DNA from: Calonectria ilicicola
Lineage: Eukaryota; Ascomycota; Sordariomycetes; Hypocreales; Nectriaceae
Length of the DNA: 64,000 nucleotides
Assembly: GCA_020809705.1 (NCBI GenBank)
Contig: CP085826.1
Span: 682,001 to 746,000 of the forward strand
Reading direction: 5' to 3'
Under the pieces are notes generated by a model. That model was not told the DNA's origin. It worked only from the letters and a program-made list of their open reading frames with translations, and made no database searches. The stretch's first letter is position 1, and the number at the start of each line of letters is the position of its first letter. Positions 46,581-58,334 of the stretch are shown one piece after another. The position numbers and the translations under genes are program-made.

Positions 46581-48475
46581 ATGATGGTGAATTCCATCGT
46601 TTGATAAATTAGAGCTGCGTGGTTGGCACGAGCAACAGGACAAATAGGAACGGGAATCATGGGGACGAGAGAGATAAGATTGAGAAGAACACAACATAGA
46701 CAGCAACTATTCCCTGCCATCATAATTATTTTTCCTATTTGTTTTAATATACTATTTCCCACCCAGAATAAATTTAATCGTAAAAATTTAAACCCGTTTG
46801 ACAATGAGAGATCAATGATTGCGGCCAGACAATAAACAAATTCGCTGACATTTTGGCTGACATAACCTTGCGATGATAAGAATTCTCGATATGAAATATG
46901 AAATGATCGAGAAATATACGGCAGACCCTGGTCACTGCACCAAGCCAACCAGTAGTGTCTCGGTTAAGAGATTAATATAGGGTATTAGGGTTTCACAACC
47001 AACACATCAGATAATCAATGTGGTTATGCAAAACCAAAAAGAATGGACATGAAATAAATGGAGAATATCTAGAAAGGTCTTTGCAAATCCTTGATATAGT
47101 GAGTCCAAAATGAGAACAGAAATGTGATGGAAAAAATGTGAATCCTTGAATGAAGTTATCACAATTCCGCCAAGCTCATGATAGCCCATAACCTATAGTG
47201 TTAATGCAATTGATTGGAGCAAAACAATGACGAAAATCATTTCGATGAATCCAGAGTGCATTTTCTATGGAAATAATTGCAGCGAATGCCTGTCTGTGAC
47301 TGTTGTGTGAGCAATGCGACAAGTAAACGCACTCTGCAACGGAACTTGGCCGAACTGTTGAGTCGGTACATATTCTTTTGTCATTCTATTGCGATATCTA
47401 TGAGGCCACCCATAGGAATTTTCGGGACCTTTTCCGGCCCACCGCTTGGAAAAAATCATGCAAGAACTAGGTGGCTTGCATCATCTATCAGGTTTGTCAG
47501 GAAATCGCCGACCGGTCTGAAACTGATCTTCATTCACCTCCATCAAAAAGTCCGACAGCGGCTCGCGCTAAAAATAGAGGTGCAGCTGAGCCAAGAAAAT
47601 TCTGTCCCCGGGCTCGTGGGCTTCGTTTCCACTATTAGTTCGCATCTGTAGGCTAGGACAGGGGTAAAACACCACTGCAACGGCAATTGATCATTCGATG
47701 GAGTCAGCTGGAATTTTTGTGCCGTTCTCGCAGTGGAGCAGGTTCGCTCACCCCTGAAAGCTCTTAGCAGATCGAGTCCATCATTTCTGGGCCCCCTTGG
47801 GCTCGGACACCCACCAGGACCCAAAATTTCAATAGTTTTCTCCCACAAGTTGGGTGGCAACGAGCCTCGTCAACGCCCAATTTCGTACCGTGTGCGCCGA
47901 GGATTTCCTAAACCAGAATCCTGTCATCTATCGAATTTTCCTCCCAGCTATAGTGGAGCAACTAAGCAAGGTGAGAGAGCCAGGTCAGCGCCAAAGAGTC
48001 TACCTGGAGATAGCACGTGTGTCCACCGGGGCGCCCCTAGCGTAAAGCCCATATCTGTAAGTCAAAAAACACATCGGTGAAGGACGGGATTAACCGAAAT
48101 TTCCTTCACACCGAATGTTTTTCTCACGATGCAAGATTTTTTTCGTCTTGTTTCCTCACCTCTCACACTACCACACCACGAAGCAGAACTGGCGTCTGCC
48201 CCGCAAGGCTTTATCTTACACTCAGCTTTATCTTACGACGGCATCTGGGATTTGGCGTTGTTGGTGGGGACTCTAGTGGCAAGTTGATAAGAAATTTTGC
48301 AGCACGCCTTTACGCCTCCACCAAGGACCCAGTTGTAGAATCACGGATCCGATTTTCCAGTATGGGTTTAAAAATGGAGGAATTCGCTGCAAAATTCTCG
48401 ATGGAATAATTCCTGTTCATAGCAAATTCCCCATTCATCAATTGACTATCTTGTCCCTTGGGTTGTTGGTTCACG
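46581..48475. other. Long intergenic region
   Basis: 1.9 kb between two tandem MFS genes. Left half AT-rich, right half more GC-rich with several open frames (47277-47651, 47543-47860, 48077-48409) that match no family. No gene supported. Confidence 0.5.
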
Positions 48476-50417
48476 ATGCATCTTGAATCAGAAAAAGCCC
48501 CGTATCACTTGTCCGAGGAGGCTGTTGAAGACGGTGAGCCGCTCGGCCGCCGGACGTCAGCCCTAGAGGAAGCTCCCACTCTAGTTCCTCCCTCTGGAAT
48601 TCCTACCTTGCCTTTGTCTCGCCGACGAAGCAACGCGTCTCATGCCACAGTTGGAGAAGATGGTCGGCTAGAGGATCTTGATTCCCTATTTCGCAGTGCC
48701 TCTGCCATTACTCGACTTCATTCACGAGACAGGCGAGAGTCTCAAGACAATGTTTTTGATCTCCCAAAAATCCAGCGACCACGTGCTGTGAAGCCAGGTC
48801 CTGAAAGCACCATTCGTGAAGTTCCTTCTACTTTCACCACACCTGCACCTACACGACCATCATCTCCGAATCAAGTTTCTGGCAGTCCTGGCTGGGATAC
48901 CCCTTCAACACCGTCCGGCGCGCAGACTCCTGCTGAGTATGAGGTTGGCGTTGGCCAAGCTTACCCGGATATTGGCGTCATTGCTTCATGGCGTGGTGCT
49001 GTCATTCTTCTCTGCACTTGTGGCGCGCAGCTTATGGATAATGTATTCATGACTGGTGTTAACATTGCGCTGCCAGCCATTCAAAAAGATTTTGATGTTC
49101 CAAGCACCGACCTTCAATGGCTTATTTCAGCTTATACTCTCACCTTTGGTGGCTTCTTGCTCCTATCTGGCGTCATGGCCGATAGATATGGGCGAAGGGT
49201 CATCTTCTGCGCTGGCATGACACTTCTGAGCATCTGGACCTTGGCCGACGGCGTTGCTAACTCATTCATTCAATTGGCCATTTTCCGTGCACTTCAAGGA
49301 ATCGGAGCAGCTGCTACTGTACCCTCTGCCGTGGGCATCATCAGCAACTACTTTGTGGCCAAGGATCGTACACTCGCTTTGACCATTTTTGGAGCTGCTG
49401 GGGCAGTTGGTTTCTGTCTGGGTCTCATTTTTGGTGGCTTCCTGACCTCTTCACTCGGATGGCGCTACGTCTTCTACTTGTCTACTTGCGTCACAAGCAG
49501 TCTTGGAATTCTTGGCTGGTTTGTTCTTCCCAAGGATCGAATTGACGGCCATGCAAGGCCCAAGCTGGATTTCGCCGGTGCCGGTCTGTCTACTACAGGC
49601 CTGATTTTGCTTAGTTTCGTGCTTTCCAGCGGGGGTGAGTATGGCTGGGGCAAAGCATTTGTTATTGTCTTGTTGGTTCTGAGCGTCGGCATGATCGTGC
49701 TCTTCACCTATGTGGAGAAGAAGGTCTCAAACCCCATCATGCCCCTGTCGCTTTGGAAGCTCGAAAATTTTGCTGCACTTTGGATTGGTGGATTCGGTAA
49801 GTTCTAATTTCAGCGTAGAGATTTGAACCTTCATGTTGCTAACATTTATGCTAGTTGCTTATGGTGGTTACCAGACCACAATTTACTACACCACCCTCAT
49901 CGCCCAAGAAGTCAACAAGCTTAGTGCGGGCCAAACTGCGCTCAGATTCCTTCCCATGGGCTGCACTGGCTTCGTCTTTAGTCTTGGAATGTCCCGAATG
50001 CTCGAGCACTTTAATACCAAGACACTATTGGTGGCTGGTATGGCAATTTGTGCGGTTGCGCCAGTACCATCGGCCCTGATGAAGCAGGAAGACATGGATT
50101 TCTGGAAGCACATCTTCCCCACTACCGTCATTGGTGTCGCTGGTATCACAATCGTGTATTGCACAATCACAGTGGTGTTGTTGGCATCGGTGCCCGTTAA
50201 TGTCAAGAGCCTCTGCGGCGGGATGATCAACACAGCTTTCCAAATTGGAAGTGGTGTAGGACTTGCACTTTCTAGTGCTGTTGTACAGGCAGTTGATACT
50301 AGCAAAGGCCACGGCATGTTACAGCAGTACTGCGCAGGACTATGGTGCTGTGTTGGTCTGGCCGGCATTGGCATTGTAGCAAGTGGTGTGGGAGTCAAGA
50401 ACATTCGCCACTCCTAG
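48476..50417 (+). CDS. MFS efflux carrier, DHA2 family, with a 170-residue hydrophilic N-terminus
   Basis: Exons 48476-49796 and 49855-50417, joined over a 58-nt intron (GTAAGT ... GCTAG), give 627 residues. The first ATG is at 48476; the open frame continues upstream only from a TTG. Residues 1-170 are hydrophilic and rich in Ser, Pro, Arg and Glu, with several possible phosphorylation sites (RRRSNAS, TRPSSPN, TPSTPSGAQTP). The transporter core then starts at SWRGAVILLCTCGAQLMDN and shows the DHA2 features LQWLISAYTLTFGGFLLLSG, DRYGRRVIF and RALQGIGAAATVPSAVG. About 14 hydrophobic segments are visible. The N-terminal tail is much longer than usual and may regulate traffic or turnover. Substrate unknown. 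Confidence 0.9.
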
Positions 50418-51513
50418 GCTGCTGGACACTCCTGATAACGGTTTATAATTAATTCTTGGTGCTATGATTTACGGATACCACATGCGGCTACCCTGGTTTA
50501 GGTGCCGCTTCGCGCGATATTGCTGGGTAAATGGGAAAAGCAGGTATGATGTTGGATGGATTATAAAAGTTTGGGGGGTATGGATTTGAACCACATAATT
50601 TAATACGATAATTTTTACAACTCGAATATCGCTGTGGCCCATCGCCTCGCCAGAAGATTGAGCACTCAAAACCATTTCTTGATGGCATTGTTCGCTGTAG
50701 ATAGGGATCATTCTAGTGATGGGAAAATTTCCAGTTGTGATTTGGGCTCTTATTCTTGCTTAGGATTTAGACATCCCGTTGTGCTGACGCGAGCCCTAGA
50801 TCCTCTGTTGAGGTCAGGGCTATCAACTCTTGAGGTTGTGTATCATCAAAGAGGCTGAAATTGGAACAGTGGTACTCTACTAGCGTGCGCGCCAATCCTG
50901 CTGGAAGCCCGATTTGTTACTGTGATAGTGACTGCATTAGACTATGTTGGCTCGTTGGTTGCATGGCTGCTCCACTCTTGGACCAATCAAATACCACTGC
51001 TTTATCAGAACCAAGTCGAGCGAGCCATGTTCTGAGACATGCATGTATTCCTCAAAACAAATCAGGGTAGAGAACCCAGGCACCTGGTATCATCAAGCTC
51101 CAATATTTCGTAATAGTTGGTTTCCGCTTTCAAGCAACGCTGGGAAGTTGCGGTCAGAGACTTGGTTCCACACCTTCGAGTTGGCCACCTCTTGTGCTTA
51201 AGCGAGTGGAAGCTACAGATTTTATTCAGCGGTGAACTATAGTGGAAATTATGGGGTTCAGACGGCAGCATTGGTTGTTGTTTACTAAATATTTTAGTAA
51301 TGTTACCAACATATCACGAACGATTGTGAGATGAATGGGTTGGGTTGCGCAACTCAGATACTTCATATAGAACTAATCACTTTGACAATTGGATTACATC
51401 GATCTCAACTATTTGGCGAGTACCATGCCTGAGAATGATGTTGGTGCTTTTACTGCTGGCATGAGTTCTAGCGTTATCCTCCACAAATAGACACCCAACT
51501 TCCGACGCCGTGA
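50418..51513. other. Intergenic region
   Basis: 1.1 kb, no supported gene; short open frames on both strands only. Confidence 0.5.
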
Positions 51514-51971
51514 TCACGCTCTCTCATCACCCATCTCGGCAGTTCTAGTGCCGTCTTTGTAGATGTGACAGACCTTGGTCTTCTCGGAACCAAAAACTCT
51601 GGCGCTGATAATGTCTGCCTTGTCGGCAGGGTTGCGGCCAGACTTGTGAACAGGTTTTCCGTGCTTTGATCTAAATGCGACAAGTTAATGATACCCACGA
51701 TGAATTCAATGCACTATGGTCGACTTACATGATGGTTACCTGCTTCACGGTGCCAAGTTTCTGGTGGCGATAAGATTAGTGGACTGTGCGAAATTAATGG
51801 TCTCGATGGTGAACTTACCTTCTCTGCGCTGCCGCCAGGCTTTGTGAAGTTCTGGACCGCGCTCTTCCAGGTTCGAGGGAGTTTGTTCATGTCGTGCCCT
51901 TCCCAACGCACCATCCCTCGGGCAGAGGTGCTGAACAAACGAAGCATGGTGGAAGACATTGTCGAAGACAT
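51514..51971 (-). CDS. Small conserved-looking protein, probably mitochondrial, function unknown
   Basis: Exons 51971-51819, 51760-51729 and 51670-51514 give 113 residues. Both introns are 58 nt with GTAAGT donors and normal acceptors, and all phases close, which supports a real gene although no single frame is long. The N-terminus MSSTMSSTMLRLFSTSARGM is rich in Ser, Thr and Arg without acids, like a mitochondrial presequence. The rest is basic (KLPRTWKSAVQNF, HGKPVHKSGRNPADKAD) and ends IYKDGTRTAEMGDERA. I do not recognise a domain. Alternative starts at Met5 or Met9 are possible. Confidence 0.68.
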
Positions 51972-53168
51972 CTTCAAAGAAAAGGCTGCGAAATCACAGA
52001 CGAAGGAGATGTAAAATTGGTTCTTCTAGGATCGCTGATACATGCGATCGAAAATAGGCAATGGAATGGATGGAAACCGCGATGCTCGCTTTGGTGATAG
52101 TGCGAACGGTTTCGAAAGGATGGCAAGACTTGCGATGAAGAGTTGGATTTTGAAAGAATTTCTTCGAGGCAATTTGGAAGAGTCCGAGATATTTATGTTG
52201 CTGGTAAATCTTCTGGAATGATCAGTTGTTCAAGCGCTTTGGTGGTGGCAAGCTGTTTGTGTTTGACAGAAGTGTTTGTTGGAGACAATCTGGTTTGTCG
52301 CAGGCAAGCCGCTTGCCAAACAGCTTTAATGCGCAAAGAAAGACTCATTGCGGAAAGCGCAAGCGAAACCCATCTGAAAATTTGTGACATGCATTTACAT
52401 GCCTTGATTAGGAAATGCGCGACATCTACGGTAATTAGAATGGAGGGGAAATGACAACTGATTAAGCCGATAATACCATTTTGTTGACCATCTGAATAAA
52501 TGTTTCCATGGTTTGGAATTCAAAAATAAGACGGGATCCTTAATATGCCCGTTGGACCAACAACTCCCAAGAAAAGTATCCATTGCTGTACCCCTGATTA
52601 TGGATGATGGAGCTTTGTAGATTCCAGCGCCACCTTCTCATGTAGGGGATCTGTCAATTAAATGTAGTAAGAAATGAAATTAAATACCTGACTAATACCA
52701 AGATAACGTTGGTACTATCACGAATCGAAAAATTGAACGAAGAGCTCCGCATAAAACATTGACACTTGTTTCACACTTCATTACCGAGGCATCCTCACAA
52801 CCATGATACTTGGAATTGCGGAGAGCGCGCGCGAAAACAGCATGCCCCCATTAATCTGCTGGCATCCGGGTTTCTTTACATCTATCTTGCCGCTATTGTA
52901 GGGGATGCCATGTGTTAATGTTCTCCGCGGTTCCGTCGAGCCGCATAATTTCCCGCCGGCTTGACTGAACAATAAGACGGAACAAATAGGTCGCAATGGG
53001 TTTATGGCCCACTATTTCAATCTTGCACACTTCCCTAATGCCCTCCAAGGCGACCCAATATGGATTTATTCTACTTTGCAGTCAGATGCCATTGTATCCG
53101 CGTGTCATCAATGCAAATAGTATTTATGTACCGTGAATCCCCACATTCATAGCAATAGCAGATCCAAC
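51972..53168. other. Intergenic region
   Basis: 1.2 kb, AT-rich in parts, no supported gene. A 52143-52454 open frame lacks an intron-exon pattern or known similarity. Confidence 0.5.
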
Positions 53169-53427
53169 ATGGCGCTCTCTATCGAAGCTGTTATTTCCAT
53201 CCTGGGTGTCCTGGTCACTATCCCGTCGGCCGTTGTCATTCTTGTGCCCCTTGTTAGAATGTATTGGTATCGCCCAACCACAGCTGGCGGTTAGTCAGAC
53301 AAACTCATCGTTGTTAACTTGTTGATTAAGTTGATTAGAATTCTCTGATGTTGATCATGGTATTCCTGAGCCCTTACCCGTCTATCTCAGAGCCAATTCA
53401 TGGCGTTTGCCGTCACGCAGCACCTGA
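53169..53427 (+). CDS. Small single-pass membrane protein, function unknown
   Basis: Exons 53169-53289 and 53339-53427 give 69 residues. The 49-nt intron has a GTTAGT donor, TTAAC branch and GATTAG acceptor. Residues 4-32 form one long hydrophobic segment (AVISILGVLVTIPSAVVILV and on), followed by a basic MYWYRPTT boundary and a soluble tail ending RANSWRLPSRST. Without splicing the frame ends after 40 residues. Small membrane peptides with this outline occur in many fungal genomes, but I know no function. Confidence is limited by size. Confidence 0.5.
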
Positions 53428-53772
53428 CCGCAATGAACAAGGATTCTTAATCAACGATATTATTACTTGTTCTGTCCTTTTTATGTTGTTAATCACGTGA
53501 GTCAAGATAGGATTGGTAATGGGCCGGCCGCCATGAGGATCACACTGTATCACGCCGTTGCCGTTGACCACAGCACGACTGCAAACTACTGGATCATCGA
53601 ATAGAGTGCTAGCTATTGTAGCTATTCCAGATACGATAGAGTGTTGTTCGGGGTTGGTTTTGAAGCATGTTGGAGAACAGTCCTTGTAGTAGGTTGGTGG
53701 TGTGACCTCGCCGCCGACAAAGCTAAGAACCCGCTCCGTTTCGGTACACTTAGTCAGTTGGATATGCTCCAT
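53413..53772 (-). CDS. Uncertain 119-residue open frame
   Basis: It starts with a true ATG and reads 119 residues, with Cys and Asn spread through it and no signal peptide or domain that I recognise. It overlaps the last 15 bp of the small membrane protein gene on the other strand. No introns are needed. It could be a lineage-specific gene or chance; listed so that transcript data can decide. Confidence 0.2.
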   Translation of the reverse strand: MEHIQLTKCTETERVLSFVGGEVTPPTYYKDCSPTCFKTNPEQHSIVSGIATIASTLFDDPVVCSRAVVNGNGVIQCDPHGGRPITNPILTHVINNIKRTEQVIISLIKNPCSLRSGAA

Positions 53773-53997
53773 TTGTCTCCCGTACGAATTCTACAAATAA
53801 ACATTCGTTGCCATATATCGCATTCCGTTCAATAAATCCTGCGCTATTCGCAACATCATTGGTCGATTTCTACATTTCGTCTCAATGAATTTAGATTTAG
53901 GAAGACACAGGCCCAATGCAGTATTCCCTTTTACTCTCACATAAAATATATCGAAGTAGATATACTGATCAAAATATTTTAATTCATATACTCTTAA
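53773..53997. other. AT-rich 3' flank of the GPI-type gene
   Basis: 225 bp, strongly AT-rich, with nothing recognised. Confidence 0.5.
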
Positions 53998-55076
53998 CTA
54001 AATATTCAACCAGAGCAGCACGCCCAACATCGCTACTGACAAAATACTCATTGGCACCCCAATCATCACCGCAGCGTCCCCTTCGTCTTTGCTGGAGCTG
54101 TTGCTGTCACTATCACTATCTTCATCGGAGCTAGACTCTGATACCTTTGTACAGGCTAATACAAGGGTGGTGTCGTCGGCTGTTGTATTGCGGACCTTTC
54201 GATTGGTGTAGCTCTTGGCTGGGGGATAGCGGAAGATGATTGCAACGGCAGCCCTGCGCTCTTGGAAAGCGATGTTCATTGGCGAATACAAAGTTCGGGA
54301 GTAGGTCATCGACTTGTTGCTTGAAGGCATAACGTCATCGCGAGTATAGATCTCATCAATTGTTGTGTTGATGGGTGCCTCCACAGCGATATCTTAGCCA
54401 ATTAGAGTCAGTATCAAGTAACTTTCAAGGTAAAGAAATAGGAAAGCTAAAAATATCGTTGCATATTCGACTTACAGAATGGATGAAGCTCGCCGACTTT
54501 GTTGAGGGTATCAATTCGCTTCTGGAGCTTTTCAACACCAAGGAACAAATCGGATGGACAGGACGAATTTCGCGAAGACACGGTAAAATTTTGATCGAGG
54601 TAGTACAGTGGGCTACTGTTATCGGCCCATAGCTCGCGCATTGTGGCATTGATGCTGTCAATACATTCCTTGCCAATAAGCTCTTCACATCCGTTGTAGC
54701 TACCTCCAATCTTGTCGCTTGAGTTGGTATAAGCGACCACCATGTCAGTGATCATGTACAGGTCCGTGTTGTTTAACGACACATCTTCATACTCGAGCCA
54801 CCAGCCAGTCATTGTCGATTCCCAGTCTTTGGTCTTGTCGTCATCAAGGAGTGGTTCCATCGATTGGAGATCTGCATTGTCGACATCGTCCACAGCATAA
54901 ACGAATTTAGCTCTTTTGGGGAATAGCGGAGCTAGCTCAAACTCGACTGAGGCGCTCTGCTTAGGTTCGATGCAATAGGTTTCGCCATTGTACCCATTGG
55001 TGAGGGAGTAGTCGCATGTTCCTGTTTGGAGTGCGGCTAAAGCCCCAAGGGGAAAGACAAAAAGCAACGACCACAT
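53998..55076 (-). CDS. Secreted, probably GPI-anchored glycoprotein of unknown function
   Basis: Exons 55076-54476 and 54392-53998 (83-nt intron, GTAAGT ... GCTAAG) give 331 residues. The ATG at 55076 begins a clean signal peptide (MWSLLFVFPLGALAAL); the GTG-started upstream extension would spoil it. The ectodomain has about eight N-x-S/T sites, several Cys pairs and an acid-rich character. A Ser/Asp-rich stretch (SSSDEDSDSDSNSSSKDEGD) precedes a C-terminal hydrophobic tail of about 20 residues ending LLWLNI, the layout of a GPI signal with a Ser/Gly/Asp omega site. No catalytic motif recognised. It may be a wall or plasma-membrane surface protein. Confidence 0.75.
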
Positions 55077-56022
55077 TGTAAGCCAAACAACAAACACTAG
55101 CTAACTGACGTGGTGGAAACTGTGGCTCCTAGAAACAGCCGCATTGCCCATTCATATACTCGTCGCCATCTTGAGGTGGGGTTCAACATCCTAAATTAAG
55201 CTTGAAAGAATGCTTATGCAGGATGTCAACTATCATTAGGAACCATACTGTAAGGAGACTTCCGCAGAGATCAGACGGACAGTTGTTCAGCCGATCTCGT
55301 TTTATCCGACTGTCCAGGGTCCACAGCTTGCGTTTCAATTCCACACCAACTCACAAAATTCCGCCACCGGATGCAGTACCCGTGGTGCTTGGTGCCTCAG
55401 CTTGTTTCACGAGCGTGGGCACTTTTTTTCAGCTCAAGAGAAGCCATTAAGGCGAAGCCAATCGATTTTAAGTAAAATAACTAGTTCATCTACCAAATCC
55501 CCAACGTAGTTTAGTTGCCAAGTCACAAACCTGGTTCTGTTGATCGCACAACCTTTCTGTGATCGTCAAGGCTGGCCCAGCTGACCACCATTCGACGAAA
55601 AGAAATCCGCATAGCGCTCTGGGAATTGAAACGGATACCTACATTTGTAACCTTTAAAATGCCTTAAGACGTTATACTGACAAGTTGATCAATTCAACTA
55701 TGCAGACTTGACACAGCAAGCCAGGAAGTGAACTGTAAAAGATTAGCCAGGCCAGTATAAATTACCAAAACCGACATTCTTACAAATCATGACGGCATTG
55801 AAGTATTCTATAGCGAATAGGAATATGTCACAAAGCCCTCAGGAAAATGAGTAGTAACGATATCAAATTCTCACCTTCAAAAATCACGGACAATGGTATT
55901 TGACATAGATTCATTTTTAGAGAGAAAGAGTCCACTAGCTAAGCTATTTATTGACTTCGGGGTGATTTGCAAATAAAATGAGAGACCTTTCATCTGAAGG
56001 CTTAGGTATTGACATTTATATA
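55077..56022. other. Intergenic region
   Basis: About 950 bp with no supported gene. The 55202-55450 frame lacks similarity. Holds the promoter of the GPI-type gene on the left. Confidence 0.5.
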
Positions 56023-57944
56023 TCAAGGCCTCCTTATCTGATGACTGCATGGAGTTAATGATTCCGGCGTTCGTGCCTGACTGACGTACCCAGAGTCAGT
56101 GCCTGGTTTCGCTGGATTTCTATAGTCGCCATAAAAAGGATGTTGCGGAGGTGCTGGTTCTTCCTCAACATTCGGGCCACTGGCGGAGTTTGAAGCTCGT
56201 CTCGTGAATGTCTTTAGATGTTTTGCTTTTTTAGAAATTATTTTGCTTAATCTTTCAGGCACTTCCTTTCCTATCCAGATGTAAAATTTCACAGATCTCG
56301 AAATTGAATTGCGGAGAGAGCTCATTGTTGATGAACCTTTAAAAATTCCAGGATTTCCTGCTTGAATGTGATTATTCGCGTGGTCCCCAGACAGAGGTTT
56401 CAATGTTGTATTTGGTAAATCGCCTCCCATGAACTGCAATGGCTCAATGGTGTCAGAATTGGCAATAATTATGTCATCAGAGGAGCTTGCCATCTTTTTT
56501 ATTTTATAAAATTCTGGTGTGGATACAATGTAAATCTCATGTGCGCGAAGATGTTGTTTAATATCATACAGAGTTTCCTGAATTGGCATAACCTGAGCTT
56601 CACCAAAAGCGTCGATGCCAACAATATGACCGTGTACCTCACCTGTTGAGTCATTGATAACCCAGGATCCAGAGTCACCATGAATAAGCCCTATTTATGA
56701 TATAAGATTATGTTAAAGTTCCTTGGCTTCCTGCGTGAATACTTACGAGATGATTCATCTGGGACAAATTCGAGCATTTCTACAAAGTCATCGCTTGGGC
56801 CCATGATTAAGGCGGAGTAATTAGACGACAAATTACCACGCTGAGGGCCATGGCAGCTGTGAACAATCACAGGTTGCCTTGAGAGTCTTTTGCGGGAGGG
56901 AGATGAGAAAGGTACCAAATTCGAGTCACTCTTGTATCCAGGTGACGAGCCAGAAAATGTATTTAAATGGACATTATGATGATATTTAATGAGCGCCCAG
57001 TCGCTGTTTCTTCCTTGTAGTGCTGTTCTGGTGTTGAAGGAGTTGGCAAAAACGTCCCCAATCATAATACGGGCACAAGAATTCGCAATTTCTTCGCTTG
57101 GGGCGGTGTTCCGATTTTGCTCGGTCTCTCTTTCGTCAAAGCAATCGGTATGAGAGCTTTCCTGGTCGTCTTCCTCGTCACTTGAAGAATCTGAATCGCT
57201 TTTGGGTTCGGGAAATAAACTGGCGTAGGCGTGGCCTGCAGTGACACCGTATACTGTTTCCTTCATATCGGCATGCACTGAGATTAAGCCCCCAATTGTA
57301 GCTCGCCTTGATCTGCTTTCGGAAACGAGGTCTATTGCACCACCTGAAAATTGGGACCGAGGCGATGTGGATGACTGTAGCAAGTGAACTGTCACACCGT
57401 CCTTCTGTGACAGCATTGTCAGGCCTTGATCAACAAAATGTAACCTAAAATCAGGACCAATCGATTCTTTGACATCGGGCCTATTGAATAATTTCTTCAC
57501 TCTTTTCATCGCTCGGATTTCACATTGAATTACAATGTACAAGTGCGCATCACCCTCATTTTCTCCCATATATCTCAACTTTATTAAGATATCTCCGGTG
57601 TTTCTGGTTCTTTTGGACACTGCTTTCCAAATTGACTCGGTGTATAGTTTCTTGAAATCTAGAAACTGTTGCAGTAGATGGTCTGGTACCGGTTTCTCAA
57701 CAAGTTTCAAGGGGGATGGAGAATTCCCTGGTGTTATTGGTGGTGTTGATACATGCGAGGAGTAACCGGAGTCATTTATGGGGGTAGCATCCTGCTTTGA
57801 AGTCGTATCGTGATGTGCGGTTACTAAGAGGGGTTTTTTGAAGGTGGTGAAAAAGCTCCGATTCGCTATAGCCAATTTCTTGGCTAAGTCACGAGGAGCG
57901 ACATCAGTCTGCTTGCTCGGCAAGAGAGACATCGAGAACTTCAT
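56023..57944 (-). CDS. Trypsin-fold serine protease-like protein (intracellular, fungal)
   Basis: Exons 57944-56747 and 56690-56023, joined over a 56-nt intron (GTAAGT ... AAATAG), give 621 residues. A complete putative triad is visible: His238 in VTAGHAY, Asp315 in NSDWALIKY and Ser406 in HGDSGSWV. The segment VHGHIVGIDAFGEAQVMPI after the Ser is the typical continuation in this fungal group. There is no signal peptide. The N-terminal 100 residues are Ser/Pro/Thr-rich, and an acidic insert (about 249-263) lies between His and Asp. A basic C-terminal tail (KIISKKAKHLKTFTRRAS) follows. The intron separates the His/Asp part from the Ser part, so both exons are needed for the triad. It is head-to-head with the membrane protein gene at 58335. 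Proteolysis, or a processed-receptor role in recognition, is inferred. Confidence 0.82.
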
Positions 57945-58334
57945 GAGTTTGTGTCAGAGTGACTAGCAAAGCAACTAGATTTAATCGTTGTGGGACGGAA
58001 TAATTAGTGTCATTGGAAATTCAAAAGGAAAAGATTGGGGGATGAAGAAGGCGAAAAAGTTAGCTGGGCACGTGGGTATTAATTAGAAGGCCGGTCGAGC
58101 CGAATGTGCAACGCAAGCTTACGATATTGGCCGACCACCACCTGTACAGTGACATAGCATTGCGCACAAGCCACCATGATGAGGCTAACTGCAAGGCGAA
58201 CCACCCGGTTTTTCAGTTTCCGGTATTTCATGGCCCCCGCTAATGCGTGAAAAACCGACGTCTCCGAGGTTTTTGCTAATTTCAGACTCTTCTTAATCAC
58301 AGCTTGAGCTCGACAGCTTACATCGGAATTCCAG
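57945..58334. promoter_or_regulatory. Divergent promoter of the protease-like and membrane-protein genes
   Basis: Only 390 bp separate the two starts. The short frame 58079-58300 (-) in it has no support. Tight head-to-head layout suggests co-expression. Confidence 0.5.

Noticed and set aside
50582..50592. GGTTCAAATCC on the minus strand, like a tRNA B box
   Set aside because: The bases upstream do not give an A box, anticodon arm or acceptor stem pairing, so no tRNA is called.
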